From: Pantoea piersonii
GTDB taxonomy: Bacteria; Pseudomonadota; Gammaproteobacteria; Enterobacterales; Enterobacteriaceae
Length of the DNA: 64,000 nt
Direction: 5' to 3'
Assembly: GCF_003612015.1 (NCBI RefSeq)
Contig: NZ_RARB01000006.1
Coordinates: 67,263 to 131,262 of the forward strand
Shown piece after piece: positions 52,468-63,936 of the stretch. How positions within the stretch are numbered: the first letter of the stretch is position 1; the number at the start of each line of letters is the position of its first letter. The notes under the pieces were generated by a model. It had not been told where the DNA came from. It saw only the letters and a list, made by a program, of their open reading frames with translations, and searched no databases. The position numbers were made by a program, and so were the translations under genes.

Positions 52468-54047
52468 TTTTTCATCGAGCTGGAAGCGGCGCCGGGCTTA
52501 TGCGGCGAGCGCAACAGGAAAGTAAGAGGTATACAGCAGATCAGGGCAAACCCCATCAGATAGAAGGTTTCTGAATAGGTCAGCACCAGCGCCTGTTGTT
52601 GAATCTGTTGCGCCAGCTGCGCCAGCGCCTGTGATGCTGAATAGGCCGCATCGCCGGTCTGGCTGAAAAATCCGGCGCTGCTTGCCGCCATTCTGTCAGT
52701 GACCAGCGGCGAATTTGCGCTGATAGATTCGCGGATAACATCGTTGTGGAGCTTGCTTTGCCGGTCGATAAATATGCCAACCAGCGCGAGTCCGACCGAG
52801 CCGCCGAGGTTGCGCATCATATTGTAAAGACCGGCAGCATCGGCCGCTTCTTCGGTGCGCACCGCCGCCATTGACGCCTGATTCAGCGGCATCATCGCCA
52901 GGATCTGTCCTGCGCCGCGCAAAATTTGCGACCAGAAAAAATCGTCGCCGTTGCTCTGCACGGTAAGCGTCGTGTCCAGGAAACAGCTCCACGCAAAGAA
53001 GCCGATACCGCATATGACCAGTAATTTAATATCGATTTTGGTCAATAGTCTGGGCAGAAAGGGCATAAGCAACAGGCTGGGTATGCCTGAAATCAGCAAC
53101 ACCATTCCGGACTGCTGGGCGTTATAGTCAGCTATGCCGCTCAGAAACTGCGGCAGCAGATATAAGATGCAGTAGAGAGCGATGCCGAGGATAAAAACGA
53201 TGACGATGACGCTGAGAAAGCGAAAGTTAAACAGTAGCGACAGACGAATGACCGGCCTGCGTGCGGTAACCTGAGAGATCAGCAGCAGAACAAACCCGAT
53301 CGCGCATACCACGCTAAGCCAGCAGATTTCGGTAGACTCAAACCAGCGCTCGCGCTGACCCTCTTCCAGCACCACCGTCAGTGAGCTAAGCGCCGCGCTG
53401 AGTCCCAGCACGCCAGTCCAGTCCGCGCGAATAAATTCAGTCCAGTTGGTTTCTTCTTTATTCAGGCCGTTTAACAGCAGAAACACCAGCGCCACGCTCA
53501 CCGGCACGTTAATAAAAAAGCACCAGTGCCAGCTGATATTTTCTGCCAGCCAGCCGCCCATAACCGGGCCGAGTACCGGCCCCAGAATGACGATAAGACC
53601 AAATATCGACATGCCCAGCGGCAGCTGAGAGCGGGGCAGGCGGGTACGAATAATCATCTGCGCGGTCGGTATCATCGCACCGCCGGTAAAACCCTGCCCA
53701 ATACGCCCTAACACCATCTGCGGCAGGCTTTCTGACAGACCGCAGATAACGGAAAACAGCGTAAAGAATACCGCCATCGAGATGAGGAAGTTTCGTAAGC
53801 CAAACACCCGGGTAAGCCAGCCTGCCAGCGGGATCATGACGATCTCGGACATCAGGTAACCCGTAGAGATCCAGGTTCCCTCGGTGCCGGTTGCGCCAAG
53901 CTCCCCCTGAATTTGCGGCAATGCCGAGTTGGTGATAGAGATATCAAGGGTGGCCAGCAACGCCCCCAGCGCACCGGCGATTACCGCTATCCAGTCCGAC
54001 AGTGAGGCTTTCTCCGCCTCTTGCGACGTGACGCCAGCCGCACTCAT
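52464..54047 (-). CDS. DHA2-family MFS drug exporter (EmrB-like)
   Basis: The 14-helix inner-membrane part of an EmrAB-type multidrug pump, 527 residues. Motifs: LDISITNSALPQIQGELGAT in helix 1, GYLMSEIVMIPLAGWLTRVF, QGFTGGAMIPTAQMIIRTRL, and motif C-like GLIVILGPVLGPVMGGWLAE in helix 5. Likely exports hydrophobic antibiotics, bile salts or plant phenolics. ATGA overlaps link it to the EmrA-like gene before and the outer-membrane gene after. Confidence 0.94.
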   Translation of the reverse strand: MSAAGVTSQEAEKASLSDWIAVIAGALGALLATLDISITNSALPQIQGELGATGTEGTWISTGYLMSEIVMIPLAGWLTRVFGLRNFLISMAVFFTLFSVICGLSESLPQMVLGRIGQGFTGGAMIPTAQMIIRTRLPRSQLPLGMSIFGLIVILGPVLGPVMGGWLAENISWHWCFFINVPVSVALVFLLLNGLNKEETNWTEFIRADWTGVLGLSAALSSLTVVLEEGQRERWFESTEICWLSVVCAIGFVLLLISQVTARRPVIRLSLLFNFRFLSVIVIVFILGIALYCILYLLPQFLSGIADYNAQQSGMVLLISGIPSLLLMPFLPRLLTKIDIKLLVICGIGFFAWSCFLDTTLTVQSNGDDFFWSQILRGAGQILAMMPLNQASMAAVRTEEAADAAGLYNMMRNLGGSVGLALVGIFIDRQSKLHNDVIRESISANSPLVTDRMAASSAGFFSQTGDAAYSASQALAQLAQQIQQQALVLTYSETFYLMGFALICCIPLTFLLRSPHKPGAASSSMKK

Positions 54048-55156
54048 TTTCCTGCACCCTGTTCATGGGTATCGACGTCGACCGTCACTGACATCCCGGG
54101 TAAGAGCCGCTTACGTTCCTCTGGCGAGGCGTTAATGCGGATTTTCACCGGTACACGCTGGACGATTTTAGTAAAGTTGCCCGTCGCATTTTCCGGCGGC
54201 AGCAGCGCGAACTGCGATCCGGTACCGGGCGAGAAGCTGTCAACCACGCCTTTGATGTTCAGATCCGGCAGCGCATCAACGTGCAGCGTAGCAGGCTGTC
54301 CAGGACGCATATTGGTCAGCTGCGTTTCTTTGAAATTAGCGGTCAGATAAATGTCGTTGAGCGGCACCACCGTCAGCATACGGGTACCCGGCTGCACATA
54401 CTGGCCCACCCGGACGGTGCGGTTGCCGATCACGCCGTCTATCGGGCTGCTCACAAGCGTATTTTTAAGATCGATATCGGACTGCGCCAGACTGGCTCTT
54501 GATGACGCCAGTTCCGCTTCACTTTGCACGATTTGCGCTTTCAGCGTAGCAATCTGGGCGGAAGCGGCTTTTACCGCCGCGGCATTGGCGGCGACATCCG
54601 CTTGCGCGGCATCGCGGCTGCGCTTTAAGTCGGCCAGATGTTCGCTCGCTTCGGCACCGCTGGCGGCCAGCGGGCGATAGCGATCGTATTCATGCGAGGC
54701 ATAACGTAACTGCACCTGGGCAGAGGCGTACTGAGCCTGAGCCTGTTCAATCTCAGCCTGCTGACGGGTGATATCCGCTCTTGCGCGTTCGATTGCCGCC
54801 TCACGGGCTTTAATCGTGGCCTGCATCTCATTGACCCGCGCCTGGTACTGGTCGTTTTCGATGCGAACCAGCGGATCGCCTGCTTTGACTAACTGATTGT
54901 CATTAACCAGAACGGCCACGATATTTCCAGATACCTTCGGTGCCAGCGTCACGCTGTCAGCCTGAAGATAAGCATCATTGGTCGATTCGGTATAACGCGT
55001 CAAAAAATACCAGACGGCGCAAACCAGCGCGATAACCACGATGGCAATCAGCAGGAGTAAACGCATCCGCTTGCTTTTAGGTTTGGGTCTGGTTACTGAA
55101 CTGGAGGCATCACTGTGAGCGGGTGATGCTGAAGTGGCTACTGAAAGGTACAGCAA
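54044..55156 (-). CDS. EmrA/HlyD-family membrane-fusion protein
   Basis: The periplasmic adaptor of the pump, 370 residues. A membrane helix lies at about 31-52 (MRLLLLIAIVVIALVCAVWY), then the lipoyl half-motifs (SVTLAPKVSGNIVAVLVNDN and IDGVIGNRTVRVGQYVQPG), and a long Ala/Gln coiled-coil hairpin at about 105-225. The start is a TTG at 55156 with AGAGG six nt upstream; the first in-frame ATG is codon 31 at the membrane helix. It is the first gene of the operon, divergent from the TetR regulator. Confidence 0.92.
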   Translation of the reverse strand: MLYLSVATSASPAHSDASSSVTRPKPKSKRMRLLLLIAIVVIALVCAVWYFLTRYTESTNDAYLQADSVTLAPKVSGNIVAVLVNDNQLVKAGDPLVRIENDQYQARVNEMQATIKAREAAIERARADITRQQAEIEQAQAQYASAQVQLRYASHEYDRYRPLAASGAEASEHLADLKRSRDAAQADVAANAAAVKAASAQIATLKAQIVQSEAELASSRASLAQSDIDLKNTLVSSPIDGVIGNRTVRVGQYVQPGTRMLTVVPLNDIYLTANFKETQLTNMRPGQPATLHVDALPDLNIKGVVDSFSPGTGSQFALLPPENATGNFTKIVQRVPVKIRINASPEERKRLLPGMSVTVDVDTHEQGAGK

Positions 55157-55177
55157 GGTAAACCTCTGTAAAGAAAA

Positions 55178-55195
55178 TTATATCGCGTGATATAA
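55178..55195. promoter_or_regulatory. Candidate TetR/CerR operator 1
   Basis: TTATATC-GCGT-GATATAA is a perfect 7-bp inverted repeat 22 nt upstream of the efflux operon start. A second copy of the same core lies 36 bp away, centre to centre. It is the obvious binding site for the divergent TetR-type regulator. Confidence 0.72.
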
Positions 55196-55214
55196 ATTGT
55201 CTGTGAGCTGAATT

Positions 55215-55230
55215 TATGTCAAGCGATATA
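55215..55230. promoter_or_regulatory. Candidate TetR/CerR operator 2
   Basis: TATGTC-AAGC-GATATA repeats the arms of operator 1 with one mismatch and the same 4-bp spacer. It lies between operator 1 and the regulator start, so both directions could be controlled. Confidence 0.68.
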
Positions 55231-55288
55231 TTTTAAAACCCCGCAGATAACTGCGTATAATGCGCGTTCAGGCGACAGGAGGAGAGGC

Positions 55289-56026
55289 GTGTCGGGAAAA
55301 AATCTAAAGCCCTTAAGGCATTCAACAGAAAGCGGATATCACCGTGGTGAAGAGACGCGCCAGCGCATAATTGATGCTGCCATCGAGATTTTTGGCGAGC
55401 GGGGATTTAAGACGGCAACAACCCGGCAGATAGCGACGGCAGCCGGGGTGAACACACCTGCGTTACAGTATTACTTTGAGAACAAAGATGGGCTTTACCT
55501 CGCCTGCGTCGATTCACTGGCTAACGAGAGTTACGCTTTCTTCCAGCCGCTGCTGGAGCGCATTGAAAGCCCGGACGAGGATATGGATGTGGAGGAGTGC
55601 AAGACGCTTTTTTGCGCATTGCTCGATACCATGTTTGACCGCATCACCGGCAGCCAGAGCTCGCCCGGCAAGCGGCTATTTCATGCCCGTTTACAGATGG
55701 GCGATGGGCCGGAACAGGCGTTTGCGCTGATGCAGAAGTTAATCGGGAACAAAATCTTCCAGGCAGGTTTTCAGCTTATCGGACGTATTACCCAACAGCC
55801 TGTCAGCGCAGAAATCACTCGCCTGCGGACGGTTTCGCTTATCGGCCAGGTCGCGATGATACACGCTATGCAAAACACCGTGCTGACGCAGCTTAAATGG
55901 ACACAATTTGATGACGCGCGCCTGACGATGCTGAAAGCGATCACCCGTGAACACAGCATGACGATGCTGACGAAGTGGCATCGGGAATCAGGCTCCTCCG
56001 AGGATGGGAAGAGGGATACTCTCTAA
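55289..56026 (+). CDS. TetR-family regulator with CerR-type C-terminal domain
   Basis: A 245-residue repressor: helix-turn-helix at about residues 25-70 (TRQRIIDAAIEIFGERGFKT, TTRQIATAAGVNTPALQYYF) and a CerR/CecR-like (DUF1956) ligand domain (RLFHARLQMGDGPEQAFALM, VSLIGQVAMIHAMQN). The start is GTG at 55289 after AGGAGGAGAGG. It is divergent from the EmrAB-type pump and most likely represses it until a drug-like ligand binds. Confidence 0.92.
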   Translation: MSGKNLKPLRHSTESGYHRGEETRQRIIDAAIEIFGERGFKTATTRQIATAAGVNTPALQYYFENKDGLYLACVDSLANESYAFFQPLLERIESPDEDMDVEECKTLFCALLDTMFDRITGSQSSPGKRLFHARLQMGDGPEQAFALMQKLIGNKIFQAGFQLIGRITQQPVSAEITRLRTVSLIGQVAMIHAMQNTVLTQLKWTQFDDARLTMLKAITREHSMTMLTKWHRESGSSEDGKRDTL

Positions 56027-56309
56027 AACAGGGTGAGTGATTCGGAACGGCAAAGCGTGCGCCTGCGGTTCGCGGCGTGGTTTTGGTTGGCTTGATTGCA
56101 GATAAGTGTTCAGAGGCTGCGCGTCTCGCCTTTTTAGGACAACTGACGCATATTGGGTGCTCCTCAAGCCGGGCAGCATACCAGGATGTGAGGGACTTAA
56201 CCTGCTAGCTGGCGCATGAAGACCTTGCTGCACATGCTGCTAATCGAGGCGAGGGGAAATAACCAAAAACCTAGTTGCCACGGCGCCGTTGCTTCTCTGC
56301 CAGCGCTTT

Positions 56310-57041
56310 TCAGTGACGATGATTATCAATTGTCAGACTTACGCGGTTTGCCCGACAGAAAAGCTCCGAATAGTGCACCGGTTTGTCGTTCTGGTCGTAA
56401 GCGATCTTGCTGATGCGAAAGAGCGGCTCGCCCAGTTCGCACTGAAGCCTGAGCGCTTCCGCTTTGGTGGCGGTAAAAATGTCGATGGTTTTTTTGTCGC
56501 TGACCACGCGGATATCATATTTTTCCTGAAACAGTTTATAGGTTGAAGCACCGACACTATAAACCTCATCAAAGCCAGGATAACGCGAGAGGGGAATCCA
56601 CGAACAGTCGATAAACAGCGGCTCGTTATCAAGATACATTACCCGCAGCAAGCGAAACATCTCGCCGTTGCCAGGGATATTAAGCCTTTCGCAGAAGGGA
56701 TCACTGCTGACAAGTTCCTGTTCAATGACCTCTTCACGCGTCGGTTTTCCCTGCGAGACGCCGAAATCGGTGAAACCACTTACCGTAAGCAGCGCGTTTT
56801 CAACCTTCTTGCTCTGCACAAAGGTTCCTTTTCCCTGCCAGCGGATCAACACGCCATCTTTTACCAGCTCAGTTATCGCTTTACGAATCGTAATGCGGCT
56901 GACGTTATACAACGTGCATAAATCGCTTTCGGTCGGGATTTGTTGACCCGGCAGGTAAAGGCCCTGCGCAATATCATCCAGCAAGCGCTGACGTACCGTG
57001 GCATAGAGCAATTGATGTGAATATCGCGCCGTCGCTGGCAT
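56310..57041 (-). CDS. frlR: FrlR, GntR/UTRA regulator of the fructoselysine operon
   Basis: A 243-residue GntR-family repressor of the HutC type. The wHTH is at about 10-75 (YATVRQRLLDDIAQGLYLPG, LYNVSRITIRKAITELVKDG) and the UTRA ligand domain at about 95-240 (NALLTVSGFTDFGVSQGKPT, SDKKTIDIFTATKAEALRLQ). Sequence closely follows E. coli FrlR as I recall it. AGGG precedes the ATG. It lies about 100 nt after frlD on the same strand, as in E. coli. The ligand is probably fructoselysine 6-phosphate. Confidence 0.93.
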   Translation of the reverse strand: MPATARYSHQLLYATVRQRLLDDIAQGLYLPGQQIPTESDLCTLYNVSRITIRKAITELVKDGVLIRWQGKGTFVQSKKVENALLTVSGFTDFGVSQGKPTREEVIEQELVSSDPFCERLNIPGNGEMFRLLRVMYLDNEPLFIDCSWIPLSRYPGFDEVYSVGASTYKLFQEKYDIRVVSDKKTIDIFTATKAEALRLQCELGEPLFRISKIAYDQNDKPVHYSELFCRANRVSLTIDNHRH

Positions 57042-57140
57042 GAATTGACCCTGACTGTTGAAAACAATGGAGATGATTATAGGAGGCTTTATGGCTGAGT
57101 CATAGGGGTTGGCGCGCGCAGCGTCACGCCAACGCAGGTA

Positions 57141-57974
57141 TTACCAGGCGCCATGATAGCGCAGTGTCTGGGCGGCACATTGCGATCCCTGCTTCATGGC
57201 ACGTGCGATTGGCAGGCCAGCAGCAATAGCGCAGAGAAAGCCAGCAATGTAGGAATCACCGGCACCCATCGTATCAACTACGTTCACCGGTTCGGGCGGC
57301 ATGCGCCAGAACTGCTTACCATCCCAGGCGAGACTGCCATTTTCGCCCAGCGTGGCAATCGCGACGCCCGTGCCACACTCCACCACGGTTTGCAGTCGGT
57401 CACGCAGCCAGGCCGATTCGACATGCGCCGACGCAAACAGGTAGTCAAGATGCGGCGGTAAGCTCTGCCACAGCGGGCTTTCCCATTTATCGGCGAAGTC
57501 GAAGGAGACGATCCTGCCCGCCGCTTTTAGCGTCGGCAGCACCGACTCAGCGTGCCCCCAGATAGCGGAGTGGATCATCTCAAAGCCGTTGAGCCATGCT
57601 ATATCTTCATTACTCACCGTAAAATCCGCCATTACGCCTTCGGTGTAATCGCCCAAAATGCGGTCGTTGTCGCGCAGTTCGACCTGGGTTTGCGCGGTCA
57701 CGCCAGCTTTAGTGTGCAGATGAGAGATATCGACGCCCTGTTGCAGCAGGTCACGCTTCAGCAGCGCGCCATACGCATCGTCACCCACCCAGCTCACGCA
57801 GGCAGATTGCATGGCATAACGTCTGCTGTAGACCGCGACATTAACGGCGTTGCCGCCGGAAAAGGCTTTGTTGAGTTGAGGATAGATATCCACGCAGTTA
57901 TCGCCGACCGTCGCCAACCGCATCATCCCGTCAGGCTGTGTCGTTTCACCTGCAGCCGCATCATCCTTTTTCAT
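57141..57974 (-). CDS. frlD: FrlD, fructoselysine 6-kinase (PfkB family)
   Basis: Phosphorylates fructoselysine at C6 with ATP in the cytosol. The 277-residue product matches E. coli Frl[21 protein letters not shown] near residue 23, [20 protein letters not shown] near 92, and the PfkB signature [15 protein letters not shown] near 235 with the catalytic Asp. The start at 57974 has AGGAG 7 nt upstream; it adds about 16 residues ([15 protein letters not shown]) before the usual FrlD start, which has no good ribosome-binding site of its own. A 7-bp inverted repeat lies just after the stop. Confidence 0.95.
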   Translation of the reverse strand: MKKDDAAAGETTQPDGMMRLATVGDNCVDIYPQLNKAFSGGNAVNVAVYSRRYAMQSACVSWVGDDAYGALLKRDLLQQGVDISHLHTKAGVTAQTQVELRDNDRILGDYTEGVMADFTVSNEDIAWLNGFEMIHSAIWGHAESVLPTLKAAGRIVSFDFADKWESPLWQSLPPHLDYLFASAHVESAWLRDRLQTVVECGTGVAIATLGENGSLAWDGKQFWRMPPEPVNVVDTMGAGDSYIAGFLCAIAAGLPIARAMKQGSQCAAQTLRYHGAW

Positions 57975-57995
57975 CTCGCTTCTCCTGATAGAAAC

Positions 57996-58018
57996 GCCCG
58001 GCCTTCTTCAGGCCGGGC
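57996..58018 (-). repeat. GC-rich hairpin between frlB and frlD, where frlC would lie
   Basis: A perfect 9-bp stem (GCCCGGCCT at 57996-58004, AGGCCGGGC at 58010-58018, 5-nt loop) fills the frlB-frlD spacer. It has no proper T-run on the minus strand, so it may stabilise frlAB mRNA or lower frlD expression rather than terminate. Confidence 0.7.
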
Positions 58019-58025
58019 AAAAGGA

Positions 58026-59048
58026 TTAATACTCAACCAATCCGCCGTAATAACGGCGATCGTCTGGGTTGTGATCTTTATAAATAGAGAGGTAATAGCA
58101 GAGCCACTCCATCGGGACGAACATCAGGAAAGGGGCCAGCCACGGATGTAACCCCTGAGAAATCTCCGCGTAATCAATCACAATCACGTTATTGGTGCGC
58201 TCGCGCACGAAGCGAATAGCACGTTCGGTAGTATGGCGACTCTCATCGCTGCCAAGCAAAAACAGGAAAGGCACGCCGGGCTCGACGACCTCCAGCGGCC
58301 CGTGACGAAACTCGCCGCTCTCAATCACAGAACCGTGCGTCCAGGTAAACTCCATTAAGGTGACAATGCCCTCTTTATAGCCAAGTGGGCGCAGCGGACC
58401 GGCCGATACGGTATAGATCATCGGCCACTGACTCGCCTGTTCGCCAAGTTGACGACCTTTGTCTTCCCATGTGCGCACCAGATGCCCCAGCGCCTGCGGC
58501 AACTTACGCAGGTCATTTTTGATTTTGCCGATCTCGGTATGTGGCGAGAGACGAGTAATCATCTCGATCACTACGCTGTAGCAGAGCAGCAGGTGAATCT
58601 CCCAGATGCAGTCCGCTTCATAGGCCAATACATGTTCAGCCGCCTGGGTTATCGGACTGTCGTGATGTTTGGTGAAGGCAGCCGTCAGCGCACCGCAGGC
58701 CGCGCCCAGCTCCAGCGCCTTAATCACCTCCTCAGTTTTACCGTAATCAGAGACGCCAATCACCGCGCAACGCGCATCGAGACGATGCGGCGTGTTATCG
58801 CAAAACTCCCAGCCGGAAAGCGCATAAACTTGCAGGCTTGAGAAGCGATCGGCAAGGTGCTTTGCCGTCTGGGCGGCATTGAGCGGTGAGCCGCAGGCGA
58901 CGAAATAGATGCGGTCGATATCGCGCTGCACCATCTCATCAACGATAGCGTGAACGCGCGGCACATCCTGTGCCAGGATCTTTTCCACCTCCGGCACCAT
59001 ATTTTCAGTTACCAGAAAATCCACACTGCGTTTATCAATATTCAACAT
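58026..59048 (-). CDS. frlB: FrlB, fructoselysine 6-phosphate deglycase
   Basis: Splits fructoselysine 6-phosphate into glucose 6-phosphate and lysine. The 340-residue SIS-domain protein matches E. coli FrlB nearly throughout: DFLVTENMVPEVEKILAQDV at the start, IDRIYFVACGSPLNAAQTAK near residue 44, GVSDYGKTEEVIKALELG near 98, and IESGEFRHGPLEVVEPGVPF near 240, with the C-terminal DDRRYYGGLVEY. It is 21 nt after frlA. Confidence 0.97.
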   Translation of the reverse strand: MLNIDKRSVDFLVTENMVPEVEKILAQDVPRVHAIVDEMVQRDIDRIYFVACGSPLNAAQTAKHLADRFSSLQVYALSGWEFCDNTPHRLDARCAVIGVSDYGKTEEVIKALELGAACGALTAAFTKHHDSPITQAAEHVLAYEADCIWEIHLLLCYSVVIEMITRLSPHTEIGKIKNDLRKLPQALGHLVRTWEDKGRQLGEQASQWPMIYTVSAGPLRPLGYKEGIVTLMEFTWTHGSVIESGEFRHGPLEVVEPGVPFLFLLGSDESRHTTERAIRFVRERTNNVIVIDYAEISQGLHPWLAPFLMFVPMEWLCYYLSIYKDHNPDDRRYYGGLVEY

Positions 59049-59069
59049 GAAACAACTCTCCAGGCAGGG

Positions 59070-61289
<2,220 letters not shown>

Positions 61290-62198
61290 TCAGTAACGAT
61301 CCGGGACAATCATATTTTCCGGTACCGGATGGCGGGCATAATCTGCACGATGAATACGGGAGGGCAGCGTGATCCTGTCACTCTCTTCCGCTTCATACGG
61401 TACCTGCTTCAGCAAATGCGCAATACAGTTGAGTCGCGCTTTGCGCTTGTCTACCCCTTGCACCACCCACCAGCGCGCTTCCTCAATGTTGGTGCGCTCC
61501 AGCATAACCTCCTTCGCGACAGTGTAATCCTCCCAGCGGCGACGGCTCTCGAGATCCATCGGACTGAGTTTCCACTGCTTCAGCGGATCGTGAATACGGC
61601 TGAGGAAGCGGGTCTCCTGCTCTTCATCGGTAATGGAAATCCAGTATTTAACAATTTAAATGCCGCTGCGCACCAGCTGGCGCTCAAACTCCGGCGCGCT
61701 GCGGAAGAATTCCTGGTACTCCTCATCGCTGCAGAAGCCCATTACCTTTTCCACGCCGGCACGGTTGTACCAGCTACGGTCGAACAAGACGATCTCTCCG
61801 GCCGCAGGCAGATGCGCAACGTAGCGCTGGAAATACCACTGCGTGCGTTCGCGCTCGTTTGGCGCAGGCAGCGCGGCCACCCGGCAATAGCGTGGGTTGA
61901 GTCGCTGCATGATGCGTTTGATTACACCGCCTTTGCCAGCGGCGTCGCGCCCCTCGAAAATCACCACTAAGCGGTGGCCGGTGCGCACTACCCAGTTTTG
62001 CAGCTTAACCAGCTCGCCCTGCAAATGCAGCAGTTCGGAAAAGTAGCGACGCCGCCAGGCTTTCTGTTCCGCATCATCGCTGTTAGCCGCCGCGATATCT
62101 TCCAGTTCCAGCTCAAATGACTCGTCATAGCTGTCATAAAATTCCTGCAAAAGACGCGCGTCAAACATGTCGTTGTAATCAATTTGATGAGTAGCCAT
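61290..62198 (-). pseudogene. ppk2: PPK2-type polyphosphate kinase interrupted by an in-frame TAA
   Basis: PPK2 enzymes move phosphate between polyphosphate and nucleotides. The frame from the ATG at 62198 runs 180 codons, stops at TAA (61656-61658), then continues in the same frame for 121 codons to the stop at 61290. The first part has the Walker A (VIFEGRDAAGKGGVIKRIMQ) and the Walker B/DRSWYNRAG block; the part after the stop has KYWISITDEEQ, RRRWEDYTVAKEVMLERTNI and ARWWVVQGVDKRKARLNCIA, all conserved in PPK2. One base change (probably CAA to TAA) explains it. The truncated product lacks the lid and C-terminal core and is probably inactive. It lies 26 nt after the phosphate transporter gene. 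Confidence 0.9.
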
Positions 62199-62224
62199 CG
62201 TTTATTATCCCTGTCGCGCAAAAA

Positions 62225-63844
62225 TTACAGTGAAATCAAAAGCCAGTAGAGGACGGCGGAGAGCAGGGCAGCCGCAGGCAGCGTCAGCACCCAGGCCAGC
62301 GCCATATTGCGCAGGGTGCTCAGCTGTAAGCCGCTGCGGTTGGCCGCCATGGTCCCGGCAATGCCCGATGAGAGCACATGGGTGGTTGAAACCGGCATGC
62401 CGAACGCATCTGCCGCGCCAATGGTGCCCATCGCCACCAGCTGCGCGCTGACGCCCTGCGCATAATTAAGCGGATGCTTGCCGATCTTTTCCCCCAGCGT
62501 GGCGACGATGCGACGCCAGCCGACCATGGTGCCCAGACCCAGCGCCAGAGCGACGGCAATCTTGACCCATGCGGGAATAAATTGTGTCGCGGCATCCAGC
62601 GCGCTGCGCAGCGACTGCAGGTTTTGCCGGGTCGCAGCGGGCAAGGCCAGGGTAGCGTCGGCCTGCAGATGTTTAATGGTTTCTGCCGCCAGATACATCT
62701 CATTACGCAGCGCGGGAACCTGCCCGGCAGGCAGGTTCGCCATCGATCCAGAATGATTAAGCGTCGCGCCGATATTGCCTGCTACCTGCGCCAGCGCCGG
62801 CAGGACGTTAACGTTGCGCTCGCCGGTGCGCAGATAAGCAGTCAGCACAGCGTGCGGCTGACCGGCTGGTGCCAGCGGCGACAGCTGCTGCAGTTGCTGC
62901 TGGCTGCTCTGCGCCAGGGTAATGATATGCGGCACGCTCGACTGCGGTTCGGCGCGATTCAGGGAATAAGTTACCGGCAGCGCGGCGACCAGAATCAGCA
63001 TAATCAGACCCATGCCTTTCTGTCCGTCGTTAGAGCCATGCGCGAAAGAGACGCCGGTACAGGAGAGCACCATCAGGCTGCGGATCCATAACGGCGGCGC
63101 GCCGTGGTTTTTCGGCGCCTGGTAAAGCGCCGGTTTTTTGATCAGCTGCTTCATGATCACCAGCAGCAGCGCGGCGCAGGCGAAGCCCACTACCGGCGAG
63201 AGGAGCAGCGCCTTACCGATATTCATCGCCTGTCCCCAGTTCACGCCGCTCAGCGCGCTACGGCCATGCATCATCGCATTGGCCACGCCGACGCCGATAA
63301 TAGCCCCGATAAGCGTATGCGAAGAGGAGGCGGGCAGCCCCAGCCACCAGGTCGCCAGGTTCCAGATAATGGCGGCGAAGAGCAGGGCGTAGATCATGGC
63401 AAAGCTTTCGCTGCTTCCTGCCTGCAGAATAAGCTCTACCGGCAGCAGGGAAATAATGCCAAAGGCGACTGCGCCTGAAGAGAAGAGCACGCCAAGAAAG
63501 TTGAACACCCCGGACAAGACTACGGCCGTTGTGGGCGACAGCGAGCGGGTATAGATGACCGTTGCCACGGCATTCGCCGTATCGTGAAAACCGTTTACAA
63601 ATTCAAAACCAAGCGCCGCCAGCAAAGCAATTGCTAACAGGATCAGCGGCAGCGAACCGCTAAAGCTCAGACCGGACTGCTGAATATCGCCAGCGAGATG
63701 GGTACCCGTAAAGAGCACGCCGAAAATGAGCGACACGATAAACAGCAACCGCGGTTTGTTACTCTGTTTTTTTGTGTGGGGTTCATCTGGCGAAAAGGGC
63801 GTTGCGGCGCCATTCAATGCCTGGGGTGTTACGTAATCACTCAT
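62225..63844 (-). CDS. PiT-family inorganic phosphate transporter
   Basis: A metal-phosphate:H+ symporter of 539 residues. A hydrophilic N-terminal leader of about 30 residues precedes the first helix. The PiT signatures are FVNGFHDTANAVATVIYTRS near residue 82 and SFAHGSNDGQKGMGLIMLIL near 265, with the C-terminal ADAFGMPVSTTHVLSSGIAG near 487. A long soluble loop at about 300-410 is Gln/Ala/Leu-rich. It is longer than E. coli PitA. A Pho box lies upstream and ppk2 follows in the same direction, so uptake and polyphosphate handling form one operon. Confidence 0.93.
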   Translation of the reverse strand: MSDYVTPQALNGAATPFSPDEPHTKKQSNKPRLLFIVSLIFGVLFTGTHLAGDIQQSGLSFSGSLPLILLAIALLAALGFEFVNGFHDTANAVATVIYTRSLSPTTAVVLSGVFNFLGVLFSSGAVAFGIISLLPVELILQAGSSESFAMIYALLFAAIIWNLATWWLGLPASSSHTLIGAIIGVGVANAMMHGRSALSGVNWGQAMNIGKALLLSPVVGFACAALLLVIMKQLIKKPALYQAPKNHGAPPLWIRSLMVLSCTGVSFAHGSNDGQKGMGLIMLILVAALPVTYSLNRAEPQSSVPHIITLAQSSQQQLQQLSPLAPAGQPHAVLTAYLRTGERNVNVLPALAQVAGNIGATLNHSGSMANLPAGQVPALRNEMYLAAETIKHLQADATLALPAATRQNLQSLRSALDAATQFIPAWVKIAVALALGLGTMVGWRRIVATLGEKIGKHPLNYAQGVSAQLVAMGTIGAADAFGMPVSTTHVLSSGIAGTMAANRSGLQLSTLRNMALAWVLTLPAAALLSAVLYWLLISL

Positions 63845-63902
63845 CAGAAAAGATATCCTGTAGATCGCGAAAGCAGCTTAAAGCACAACGATTAGTGTGA
63901 CT

Positions 63903-63908
63903 AACATA
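63903..63908 (-). promoter_or_regulatory. Candidate -10 element of the pit-ppk2 promoter
   Basis: TATGTT on the minus strand lies 10 nt downstream of the Pho box, the usual spacing at PhoB-activated promoters where the box replaces the -35. Confidence 0.5.
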
Positions 63909-63918
63909 TAAAGACTTT

Positions 63919-63936
63919 ATGAAAGATTTATGACAG
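63919..63936 (-). promoter_or_regulatory. Pho box (PhoB binding site) upstream of pit
   Basis: Minus-strand CTGTCATAAATCTTTCAT differs at one position from the PhoB consensus of two CTGTCAT direct repeats spaced 11 bp apart. It partly overlaps the palindrome TGACAGCGCTGTCA on its upstream side. Located about 75 nt before the transporter start. Confidence 0.82.
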
